The notes under the pieces are model-generated. The model made no database searches and was not told the DNA's origin. It saw only the letters and a list, made by a program, of their open reading frames with translations. From Phellopilus nigrolimitatus (lineage: Eukaryota; Basidiomycota; Agaricomycetes; Hymenochaetales; Hymenochaetaceae): a stretch of DNA of 20,390 bases. The position numbers and the translations under genes were made by a program. The stretch is from NCBI GenBank assembly GCA_021029095.1, contig JAJOHG010000429.1:1-20390 (forward strand). The letters are read 5' to 3'. Below, one piece after another: positions 1 through 7,758 of the stretch. The stretch's first letter is position 1. Each line of letters begins with the position of its first letter.

Positions 1-240
1 CCTCAGGCAATGTGAACGACTTGACGACCTTGAGGTGATCGAGGTGCTGACCAATCAAGTTCGACTTGCCTTCCGGCTATCTTGGTCTTTGTGGGAATAA
101 CAAGCATTGTCTTGCACGCTAATCACGGTTCAAAATTCCTAGACGGAAATCATTAGCACCAGGACGTCATCGCTGATACTGGCGTTCTCTGGTTCTGGAG
201 GCTGGGCCAGGAAGCAAGAGGTGACGTGTCTGCGCTGCAT
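1..240 (-). CDS. 5' end of an unrecognised protein gene, cut by the window edge
   Basis: I do not recognise this protein. The model has exon 1 at 240-145 (32 codons from the ATG at 240), a 68-bp GT...AG intron at 144-77 and exon 2 from 76 off the left edge. The join is phase 0. The readable peptide is 57 residues. It has a proline- and glutamate-containing start, then a run with beta-strand character around DDVLVLMISPEGK and GQHLDHLKVVKSFTLPE. Codon use in exon 2 favours C or G at third positions, as in the neighbouring real genes. An in-frame TGA sits directly before the ATG, so the start is plausible but could also be an internal ATG (residue 28). It is transcribed away from the hydrophobin and shares a short upstream region with it. 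Low to moderate confidence, because no family motif supports it. Confidence 0.4.
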
Positions 241-548
241 TCAGAAGCATGGGAAGCGCCCCCTTTCTCGAGCCGGGGAATTCGATGTGACGCGACCTTT
301 CTGCAATGATGCGACGATCTGTCTAGCTGGCTTCGCCCTAATTGGAAGACAGGGCCGTATTGCCTACCCCTCTTGCCAGACAACGCACAGTATACGGGCC
401 GATCGTCGTACACCCAAGTTGCCGACTCCTCTGAGCGTTCTATTCCTTTCCTCTGGTCCTTTTTTCTATGAATTGCAGATCCTCGACGAGCCGCATAATA
501 ACGCCAGCCGCTAGCATGTCCTTCGCTCGAGTATCTATTCCAACGCCT
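241..548. promoter_or_regulatory. shared upstream region between the left-edge gene and the hydrophobin
   Basis: About 308 bp separate two divergent starts. The last 150 bp before the hydrophobin ATG contain pyrimidine-rich runs such as tctattcctttcctctgg (438-455), common before fungal start codons. I see no clear TATA box. Alternative in-frame ATGs for the hydrophobin lie at 468 and 516 in this stretch. Confidence 0.3.
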
Positions 549-1149
549 ATGGCGCGCATCTTGAACCGCGCGTTCCTGTTCTTTCTACTTTCCGTCACGC
601 ACGTTTGCCTCCTCTCGCTGCTGGCGTGTGCCGCTCCCGAGCCCGAGCCTGCCCCGCAGGCGACGCCGACAGGCATCTCCCCGCTCGAGTGCCTCCTGCC
701 GCCAGACAGCGTGCAGTGTTGCCAGGAGGTCGCGCCCGTACGTCGGCCTGTCTCTGCTGTCCTGCCCCGCACTGATTTTGTGGCACTCTTAGCTCGTCGA
801 CCTCCTCGCCATCGTCGGGCCCATCCTCGCAGCCGCGGGCATCCCGCTCCCCCCGCTCGGCACGATTGTCGCGCTGGACTGCATGCCCTCTGTACGCCGA
901 TGTCCCTCTTCTTCTCTGACGCTTGTAAGGGATGAGCTCATCTCTTGGCGTGCGCGCGATGTTTATTTTAGCTCCTGGGAATAGGATGCTCGGAGTCCGC
1001 GCTGTGCTGCACGCTCGTCGTACCGGTGCGCCATTCGTTCTCTTCCTCGTCCCGATGAGCATGGACTCATCCCACACATTTCACACGTGCAGAACCAAAA
1101 TATCGGCGTAGACTGTCAACCTGTATCGCCAATATTTCGGCTCGAGTGA
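549..1149 (+). CDS. class I hydrophobin, secreted
   Basis: Small secreted amphipathic cell-surface protein that self-assembles at air-water interfaces and coats aerial hyphae and spores. Exons are 549-737, 793-891, 972-1025 and 1093-1149, all phase 0 with GT...AG introns of 55, 80 and 67 bp. They give 132 residues, within the usual class I size. Residues 1-29 form a signal peptide with a hydrophobic core (FLFFLLSVTHVCLLSLLA). The eight-cysteine pattern is complete: C48, C57-C58, C93, C102, C108-C109, C122, with spacing C-x8-CC-x34-C-x8-C-x5-CC-x12-C. The long CC-to-C gap and the GIGCSESALCC block are class I features. I chose the ATG at 549 because it puts the signal peptide at the N-terminus. 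ATGs at 468 and 516 would add 27 or 11 residues before it. The fourth exon is only 19 codons but carries the last cysteine, so it is required. Confidence 0.88.
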
Positions 1150-1649
1150 CCCGCAGGTCGTCAGGGGGACTTTACCACGGCTCTCGAAATCGTTCTAGTC
1201 CTTGTCTTTGCGAGTATCTCGAAAGAATTCAAGGATGCCAAAGAGCTCACATGTTTATGCTTTGGCGCGTATCTGAGTTAGCGCTGACGGGCGTGCCTCT
1301 GAACAGCCAAATTCGGTATTTCATTCATTTGTTTCGAAGTTCAAGTTCGAAGCTTCGTTAAGTTGAAAGGCGAATGCTGAGTCGGTCTCATTGCTTATTA
1401 ATCTCCAACTATATGTGTCATTTTTACGTCAATCTGACGCGATGTCACCTACGCAGTCCGCACGATTCAGGAAATCCGCTTGTGACCACGAAATTCGAAT
1501 GCATCCGTAGTGCACATGATGATCTTTCTAATGAACTTAGAATGGTGACTGATAAGCATCTTACTAAGGCTTCGATGAGCACACTATAAGTACCTTCTGT
1601 TCGTCGTTCGTCTAAAGCTTGAAGAATCCTCCTCCCAAGGCAAGAGATC
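1150..1649. other. intergenic, hydrophobin 3' flank and ABM-gene promoter
   Basis: The first part should hold the hydrophobin 3' untranslated region. A TATA-like ctataag lies at 1584-1590, about 65 bp before the ATG at 1650, and a pyrimidine-rich stretch precedes that ATG. Short open frames here have no family signature and no matching splice structure, so I call no gene. Confidence 0.3.
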
Positions 1650-2242
1650 ATGACGTCCAACTATAAAGACATCCCAGGAGTGATTGTTCTCACCACTAAA
1701 GTGAGTCTTGTTCTTCATCTAACTCATTACATCGATGTTAACCGACGCTACGATCACGTCACGATCTTTCCTCCTCATAAGCTTAAAGCAAAGCCAGGCA
1801 AAGCCGACGAAGTCGCGCAGTGGGTGGCAAATCTCACGGCCTCGGTAAAGAACGAGCCCGGGACCTTGCGCTACAACATCGTCAGACATGGGGACGTGTT
1901 CGCTGTGTGGGAAGAGTGAGCATACATCCTCCATGATTTACGAAAAGGGGCTAACTAGCATCTGTATCATTTACAGATACGATGGACCCGCAGCAGTAGA
2001 AGCGTAAGTCGATGATATTCAATCTCAATTTGCATTTCGCTTCGTTGAAATCTGATGCTTCATGCCAACGAAAGGCATTGGAATGGCTTGTTTAAAGAGT
2101 TTGCTAGCCTCAAATTGGTCGAGGTATGTACAGCCCATGATCTGCTCGTTGGAAAGTGACCATAAACATCTTCTAGGATCTTGCTCCGGACATCTTCTAC
2201 CCGGCTGATTCGCTCCCTGCGCCGACATTAAATAAGTTATAA
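1650..2242 (+). CDS. antibiotic-biosynthesis-monooxygenase (ABM) domain protein
   Basis: Small dimeric alpha+beta-barrel (ferredoxin-like) protein of the ABM superfamily. Members include cofactor-free quinol oxygenases, haem-degrading enzymes and many uncharacterised stress or catabolic proteins. Exons are 1650-1700, 1782-1915, 1977-2003, 2075-2123 and 2177-2242, giving 108 residues, the normal single-domain length. The introns (81, 61, 71 and 53 bp) all have GT...AG ends, and the first and second contain ctaac branch-site candidates. Family features in order: the first beta strand GVIVLTTK, then LKAKPGKADEVAQWV (helix 1), EPGTLRYNIVRHGDVFAVWEEY (the strand pair with the usual E-x-Y after a tryptophan), AAVEAHWNGLFKEF (the helix with the conserved Ala-x-x-x-His) and a C-terminal strand. 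The substrate cannot be told. A tripeptide NKL ends the protein. The domain is convincing, while the enzymatic role is open. Confidence 0.85.
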
Positions 2243-3057
2243 ATGCATACGGCTTATTTGGTCTTCGTTCCAAAGCAACAAACTCGTATAAGCAGTAGAT
2301 ATGAAAACTCTGGATCGTACCGAAGAGAATTGATCGTCTTTTTTCGTCGAGAGAAAGAATAAAAATTGAAAGAGAATGAAAGAAGAAAACATCCTTTCAA
2401 AACACCACTCCAGTCGACACTTCTGGGTGCTGCTTGAGATCTCGCTGCCAGTGAATGTTTATTCTTATTGCTTCTCAAAGAAGCTCTCGAAGAGGAGGAA
2501 AACCGGTGCAGGGTGATTCAACCCGATCACCCACTAGGGTGGAGAGCAGTACTTGTCGGGTAGTCCTGACACGAAGCAAAATGCAGGTGGGATTGAAATG
2601 ACGAGCGCGCAACACGAGGAATGGATTTTCAAGTGTACCCAGTTGGCATGTCCGTATGTCTCGAAGACAGAAGCAGACGAACGCGCAACGCGAGGGAAGG
2701 CTGGGGCCGGCACTCGTGGCGACATGCAGGATCGGCCTCCGGCCGTAAACATTCAGTAGCAGGGCATACAAGGTACGTAACTTCCTAATAACCCTCCCCC
2801 GGCCTAGTTTTCGAGAGGACCATTACCCGAGTGCTGTGGGCAGCGGCACAAGACAGGAAGTCAGACGACTTCCCAAGACATTGAGGCGTGAGAACTAAAT
2901 ACTCAACGCGTGCAAATCTGACTGCGACGTTTCCTTCCGTTTTAAGAAACACCGATCACACGACAAATCCTCGCTTACGTAGTTTGTCAGTTTATGCTCC
3001 GTCCTCTTTTCGTCAGTGTATATGTGCACTTTCATGCAAGAGAACGGCGTGGGAAAT
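2243..3057. other. intergenic region, no gene recognised
   Basis: About 815 bp between the ABM gene and the tRNA. It contains AT-rich sequence after 2243 (probable 3' UTR), a purine-rich stretch near 2340-2395 and one ACGCGT at about 2908-2913. Overlapping short frames on both strands near 2475-2771 lack any family motif. I see no convincing gene, repeat or RNA here. Confidence 0.3.
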
Positions 3058-3129
3058 GCCTTTATAGCTCAGTGGTAGAGCGCGCCACTCGTAATGGTGA
3101 GGTCGGTTGTTCAATCCAGCCTGGAGGCA
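3058..3129 (+). tRNA. tRNA-Thr, anticodon CGU
   Basis: A full 72-nt cloverleaf can be folded. The 7-bp acceptor stem (GCCTTTA with TGGAGGC) has two G-U pairs. The D arm is GCTC-agtggta-GAGC. The 5-bp anticodon stem is CGCCA/TGGTG, with loop CTCGTAA giving anticodon CGT, which reads ACG threonine codons. A 5-nt variable loop and a T arm GGTTG-TTCAATC-CAGCC follow, with A at the discriminator position. There is no intron. Internal promoter boxes are intact: A box TAGCTCAGTGGT and B box around GTTCAATCC. A broken second copy lies at 6890-6923, at the junction of the tandem duplication described in the findings. Confidence 0.95.
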
Positions 3130-3150
3130 ATAACAACTTTAGAGTTATCC

Positions 3151-3154
3151 TTTT
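3151..3154 (+). terminator. probable RNA polymerase III terminator of tRNA-Thr
   Basis: A TTTT run 22 bp after the tRNA end on the sense strand, the usual form of a polymerase III stop. The duplicated copy downstream of the tRNA remnant keeps a run of five T in the matching position near 6954. Confidence 0.5.
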
Positions 3155-3538
3155 GATGAAGGAGAGTTGTGGCTTTGAAATTTGATGCAGAAATGTAGAC
3201 ATGCAAAGAAGGAAGCATAGTCTTGGACCCTATTGTTTTATTTTTCCTTCAAGGCAGCTTGGGATTGGGGCAAGTCAGATTGTACGCTTCCACCTAGTTC
3301 AGTTGATGGCATTTTGCTTTCGTGTAGGCAGACTCGTGTTTGGAACGCTTGAAGAAAAGAATGCCAGTGTTCGCCGAAAACAGTTATTCATTTTCAAATT
3401 GACGCTCGTTGTGCAACTGCTAGGACGCCATTTATCGCACTGCTCTAAGCACTGCTGGAAGCATGGAGTCCAGTCCACTCTGGCCTGGATCACAAAAACA
3501 TCGAAAACACCGCGTGTCGCGTTGCGTGACGTTATGTA

Positions 3539-3557
3539 ACGCGTTTCCCTGACGCGT
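3539..3557. promoter_or_regulatory. paired ACGCGT motifs upstream of X1
   Basis: Two ACGCGT palindromes at 3539-3544 and 3552-3557, start to start 13 bp apart. The pair is kept with the same 13-bp spacing at 7268-7286 in the second copy, although nearby sequence has diverged. ACGCGT is the core of the MCB element bound by the fungal MBF complex (Mbp1/Swi6 type) at G1/S. That this pair acts so here is inference. Confidence 0.4.
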
Positions 3558-3939
3558 CTTGCTTAGAGGACACACCGCGTGCCAAGTCCCGACGCAAAGG
3601 CCAAATGGACTTTAGAGTCCACAAAGAGCTCATATACACGCTGCAATATTCGGGGACACCCAAGACACGTGTTCATTTCTCATTCTACCGTGTTCCTTTT
3701 GTCCGCACGTACAGATTCCTGATGTAGAACAAAGCACTTGTTTTCCAAGAATTTGTAAATACGGGAAAATACACCAGGGGACGTCTGACTCCGGCGAGGC
3801 CACACGCACGTGTAGCGCTAGGTGCGCCATTGAACGGGATGCCGTTTGCGGACTGCCTTTATGTCACCGCTAAGGCCTAATTACCAGGGCGGTGCACGAA
3901 GCCACGGAAGGCCACCCCACCACTTAGACTTTCAGCCAC

Positions 3940-3947
3940 ATAAAAAG
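3940..3947 (+). promoter_or_regulatory. TATA-like box of X1
   Basis: ATAAAAAG, 135 bp before the X1 ATG. The X2 copy has ATAAAAG at 7625-7631, 134 bp before its ATG. The CT-rich sequence that follows in both is typical of the fungal transcription start region. Confidence 0.5.
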
Positions 3948-4074
3948 GAAGAAAGAGACGCGCTCCCCCTCTCTCTTAGCCACCCTCAGCATTCGACCCT
4001 CTGCAGTTTGCTCCCGCACCCGCTCCCAGCTAGCCATTCTCCGCACCTTTCCCCGTTCCTTCGACCCATTCACA

Positions 4075-5417
4075 ATGCCAGCCTTATACGGATTCCCTAC
4101 CCTCGATACGTACGCGTTCATGCACGCAAGGGCACCGCCTAGCTTCAAATTTCAACCTTTCGACTTCGAGGCCGAGTTCGGCTTTGAGTTCTCAACCAAG
4201 CCTCGACACGAGCTCAAGCCTGAAGAGCGAAAAACGAAGCTGCACGAACCTCGCCCTACACGACCGCGTGTAGCCTACAATGCTCTAAAGCATTTTGAGG
4301 AGGTAGGCATTCCCATTCCATCATTCTTCGCCTTTGCTGACTATTCGATCCTCTCTTTGCCCAGATCGCACCTTTCTGGAAGGACATTCATCGCGTCGCA
4401 CGCGTCACCTCACCTGTCGCGATAGAGTCCAGGCTCCCGACAGCGAAGCCACGTCCCGCGCATCCAGACGCGCTCTCGCCGAACGACCGCGGTACCCTCC
4501 TTACTTCAGAACGCGCCATCGGGGCGCCAATCCGCACACGCCCTCCGGTTTTCACTCGCCCCACTTCGGCCGACCTCCTCGTCCCCGCTCCACCTGCACC
4601 CGCTTTACCTGGCCTTGCGGCTCTCTCCCCTGGCTTCTTCGACCGTGCCAACAGCGACAGCACCAAGGGCCGTAGCAGGGCATGCGCGCCGAGCCCTCCT
4701 TCGTTCAACCACTTTGCTGGTTTACCAGCTCGGCCGCCTGTCTTCTTCCGGCCGCCATCCTCGCCTCATACCGTCGTGCATGATGCTATCACCGAGTATG
4801 CTCATACTCGGCCCTCGAGCATCGCTGGTCCGACAAATGAGCGGCCGAACTCGATTCCGAGCACAAACCCAACGATCGCATCACAGTGCACTGGCGAGGG
4901 TATTCACGACGAAGAGACAGAGGCGCTGGTAGGAGGGGCAGATGAAGATGACGCGCTCACCTATTTTTCCGAGGATGAGGTCGACATACTCGAAGACAAT
5001 CTAAACTTCGAGGACAACGATGAAACCGAGGATGAGGACACCGACACTTTCTACACTGCGTCCGAGCGTTCTGGTTACTTCGCTGACTCGGAATCAACCT
5101 GGAGCGACGATAATAATGAGGCAGCTTCCAACGGGCACAAGTTCTGCGGAAGCAGTGAGGACGCGCATGCGCATGCACCAATGCCGAATCATTTGGACCC
5201 TACCTATGCAACATCCCCAGTGGTCTCACTTTTGTCCATCTCCTCCACTGGCTCCTCTGCGTCCACATCGGCGTCGCTCGCAGTCCCATCGACACCGAGA
5301 TCGCAGCAGATGCCGTTACCCTGGACTGTGGGTATGCCCGGAGATGCAATTCAGTCTCATTTTGCCGCAGAAAAGCAGACGTCCGCAGAGGAGGCTCAGC
5401 GACACAAAGGCGACTAA
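4075..5417 (+). CDS. unknown acidic, proline-rich protein X1 (paralogue of X2)
   Basis: I do not recognise this family. Exons are 4075-4302 and 4365-5417 with a 62-bp GT...AG intron in phase 0, giving 426 residues. The N-terminus (MPALYGFPTLDTYAFMH, then FDFE-x-EF and a KHFEE-[IV]-APFWKD block across the splice site) is the most conserved part between the two paralogues. A long proline-, serine- and arginine-rich middle follows, probably disordered. Next comes an acidic segment (about residues 267-324) with GADEDDALTYFSEDE and TFYTASE-x-SGY-x-ADSESTWSD. The tail is serine-rich and ends in a charged helix-like stretch. There is no signal peptide or membrane segment. The acidic, aromatic and serine pattern could be a phosphorylated or protein-binding segment, but that is a guess. 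It sits in the duplicated unit, and retention of both copies argues that it is a working gene. Confidence 0.7.
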
Positions 5418-6137
5418 ATCGCATGAGCGATAAGGAGGGAGCTGGTGACAATGAGAGTTGCTTTAGGGAAGGCGCGTCTTGCTTTTGCTCGCTAGCCGAT
5501 GCTTGACATGCTGACAAGTGATCGATCCTCCAGTCGATACCCGATAACCATCCGTATTCCATTCATCTTCTTTTGTCCTTTGTTCGCCACCATTCGTCTT
5601 CCGTTGAGCTGCGACGTTGCTCCGCCCAGCGCGTGCCCGAGTACCGTGCTTCAGAGTTACTCGAGTCAACCACACTCTCCAGATCCCCAAACAGTGTGAG
5701 TGTCAGAGACGCGGGCCTGACTCTTCACGAACTGAGGAATCAGCCCGAAACTCGAGCGAAATAAAGGCCCAGGGGAGCAACTATTCACCGGTTGCGCAAC
5801 ACAAATCCTTCGACCCTATTCTTTTCTATCTTTCCGTTTCTGTCGGGCTCATCTCCTTCATTGCGTCTTGGTCTTCTGTTTCCCGTTTCCTCCAGATTCA
5901 TTGGCTCGCCATTTTTTTCCCGATTATTTGTCTTCGCTTCATACGACATTGTTCCCCTTAATCTGCAAGTTATTTGTTTCTGTATATAGTGCAGCTTATT
6001 TTCATACGCTCACCTTCAACAATCCCCATCTCAACACAAAACCATCAACTATGTCAAGTCTGCGAATAGAGTGCCTCGGGAAAGCTCGAAGGCTGAGCTT
6101 TTCGAAAGGTTGAGTTCTGAAAGTAGAGTCTCAACAT
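5418..6137. other. 3' flank of X1, no gene recognised
   Basis: About 720 bp of pyrimidine-rich sequence that aligns with the X2 3' flank (9151-9960): the same block around gaaggcgcgt, gatgct, gctgacaag and cccgataac occurs in both. It probably holds the X1 3' UTR. Small frames here are not conserved between the copies. Confidence 0.4.
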
Positions 6138-6890
6138 ATCAGAATGTCGTGTGAGTGATCTCCACAGGATATCATTCTATTCCCGACATATAGCCCGCAC
6201 GGACAAGCATCACGAAACTGAGTTCGTAGTATGTAGAGCTCAGACATCCGCCTCCCGCAAGTAAACTGCGTCATAAATACAATAGCAGTGCGTTGTCAGT
6301 GTAATATCAATTTTGCAAGCGTGCAAAGCGTGCAAGTCAAATAAACCGATCAAAAACTCGTAAGTTCAACCTCCCAAAGGTCGCACCCGCGGCGAGTGGA
6401 TTATAAATCGCTTGGTTCAAGTTGTCGGAAGTGAAAAGATATAAATAACCTACCGAGACTGCCAGGAATCAGACTTACAGCACCAGCCATGGCACCTTGC
6501 TAAACCCGCTCACAGGTATGCTTTCTGTATTCATCCGGACTCGTCAATTCACACTACACACTCGGAGAAAATTGGGTGCGTGTCTTGTCGTGTCAAGAGG
6601 CTGCCCAACGATCAATTTCGGTCTTGTCTCAGCCTAGAAAACCGAGAAATAACATACTCTAGTAGATACACACCGATGCTGCTGACGATGGGCTTGTCCA
6701 CGGTGCTCAGGTAGTATCGTCCACCCATCGGTTTCTGTCAATGTATTCTCTCAATAAGCATTAGAGATGTCCAGTTGTCGTCGATCGCTCGCCGACGTCG
6801 ACAAGCCAAACAAACACTTAGAAAACGTCGCGAGCGGACGCGTCGAGCAAGAGTGACTCAGTGAAGAGACACGAATATCACGTGAGTCGC
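6138..6890 (-). pseudogene. decayed, internally deleted copy of the mitochondrial carrier gene
   Basis: This stretch matches pieces of the intact carrier at 10083-11840 in the same order and strand but cannot encode a protein. Recognisable pieces are the last exon (near 6247-6270, CCTCCCGCAAGTA against CCTCCCGCAGATA), the IPAAGATF exon (near 6382-6400, cgcacccgcggcg), part of the AGAMAGA segment of exon 5 (near 6480-6499, gcaccagccatggcacc), micro-exon 3 (near 6523-6535), the first carrier signature (near 6590-6615, gtcaagaggctgcc), exon 1 (near 6690-6712) and the upstream flank with ggacgcgtcgag (about 6837-6848). The stretch that should hold exons 5-12 is missing, so about 2 kb of gene is reduced to about 0.75 kb. 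Substitutions and small indels break every remaining exon. It is the left-hand copy in the tandem duplication. Confidence 0.85.
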
Positions 6891-6923
6891 GCGCCACGAG
6901 GTCGGCTGTTAGCCCCGGAGGCA
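6890..6923 (+). pseudogene. tRNA-Thr remnant at the duplication junction
   Basis: Starts with CGCGCCAC, as in the anticodon stem of the intact tRNA, then lacks the anticodon loop and 3' half-stem. It resumes with GAGGTCGG (variable region and T stem), lacks most of the T loop, and ends with the acceptor half GGAGGC. The sequence GGAGGCAATAACA continues exactly as in the flank of the intact gene. The whole 5' half (acceptor strand, D arm, A box) is absent. It cannot fold or be transcribed as a tRNA. Confidence 0.8.
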
Positions 6924-7267
6924 ATAACAGTGATTAACAGCTTTGTGCAGTCTGTTTTTGATGATGAGAGTCTAAGAATGTGGCTTAGTGCTGCCTGATT
7001 TGGCCGATAATTATAGCTTAGGGAAACTTGTAGTTGTCAGTCTTATTTATTTCAGGCTGAGGGAATTTGTCCTTGTGTAGGAGAAGTTTTGTCGGAAATT
7101 TTGTTTGATGCTTTGGAGGAAAATGCTGATGCTCGCCGAAATTTTTATTCTTTAAATGTCCCTTCGTCGTGCAATTACTAGGACACCATTTATTGCGTTG
7201 CTGTTAGTATTGCTTAAGAGTTGATCAATCCGCTTTGGCCTGGATCCGCGTCGCGTGATGTTACGTA

Positions 7268-7286
7268 ACGCGTTTCCCCGACGCGT
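7268..7286. promoter_or_regulatory. paired ACGCGT motifs upstream of X2
   Basis: ACGCGT at 7268-7273 and 7281-7286, start to start 13 bp, the same as upstream of X1. Only one base differs in the 7-bp gap between them (TTCCCTG against TTCCCCG). Confidence 0.4.
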
Positions 7287-7624
7287 CTTTGCTGGACACG
7301 CGCTTCGGGCACCAAATTTTGACACAAAGGCTAAGATAACTTTTAAGCACACAAAGAGCTCCATGTCTACATCACTATCATTTGGATGCATGGCATCTCC
7401 CATTCTACCGTGTTCTTTTTGTCCGCACGTACAGATTCCCAGATGTAGAACAAAACACTTATTTTCCAAGAAATTGTAAATTCGAACAGATACACCAAGG
7501 GACGTCTGACTCCGACGGCCACACACACGTGTAGCGCTGGCGCACCATTGAACTAATTACCAGGGCGGTGCACGAAGCCACGAAAGGCCACATCCCACCA
7601 CTTAGACTTTCAGCCACTAGCCAC

Positions 7625-7631
7625 ATAAAAG
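7625..7631 (+). promoter_or_regulatory. TATA-like box of X2
   Basis: ATAAAAG, 134 bp before the X2 ATG, matching the position of the X1 box to within one base. Confidence 0.5.
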
Positions 7632-7758
7632 GAAGAAAGACGCGCACTCCCCTCTCTCTCAGCCGCCCTCAGCTCCAGCCTCTCTGCACTTTGCTTCCGT
7701 ACCCGCTCCAGGTAGTCGTTCCCCGCTCCATCCTCCATCCTCACCCATATCATTCACA

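Larger units (their letters stand above)
3130..4074 (+). promoter_or_regulatory. upstream region of X1, duplicated at 6924-7758
   Basis: No gene is recognised in these 945 bp. They align by eye with the region before X2 for most of their length, so they belong to the tandem duplication. The parts that stay most alike are a block with two ACGCGT motifs (3539-3557), a block around accgtgttcctttt and gtccgcacgtacagattcc (3689-3720), the block ggggacgtctgactccg (3777-3793), a block around ccagggcggtgcacgaagcc (3884-3903) and the TATA-like box. Conservation in patches suggests control elements. Confidence 0.45.
6924..7758 (+). promoter_or_regulatory. upstream region of X2, duplicate of 3130-4074
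   Basis: No gene recognised. It is the second copy of the X upstream region. It keeps the ACGCGT pair (7268-7273 and 7281-7286), a block with ttttgtccgcacgtacagat, the block gggacgtctgactccg (7500-7515), the block ccagggcggtgcacgaagcc (7561-7580) and the TATA-like ATAAAAG at 7625-7631. The remainder has diverged by many substitutions and indels. Confidence 0.45.

Noticed and set aside
468..548. Longer hydrophobin start at 468 or 516
   Set aside because: Would bury the signal peptide behind 27 or 11 polar residues; the ATG at 549 fits a secreted protein better.
1146..1660. Several 71-residue open frames on both strands between the hydrophobin and the ABM gene
   Set aside because: No family motif, no splice structure, frames overlap each other, and the region is expected to be UTR and promoter.
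2475..2771. Overlapping frames on both strands (98, 72 and 68 residues)
   Set aside because: Mutually overlapping, unrecognisable composition, no start context or introns; treated as intergenic.
3058..6900. tRNA-targeted mobile element or LTR retrotransposon as cause of the repeat
   Set aside because: No reverse transcriptase, integrase, terminal repeats or target-site duplication; the repeated content is ordinary genes in the same order, which fits segmental duplication.
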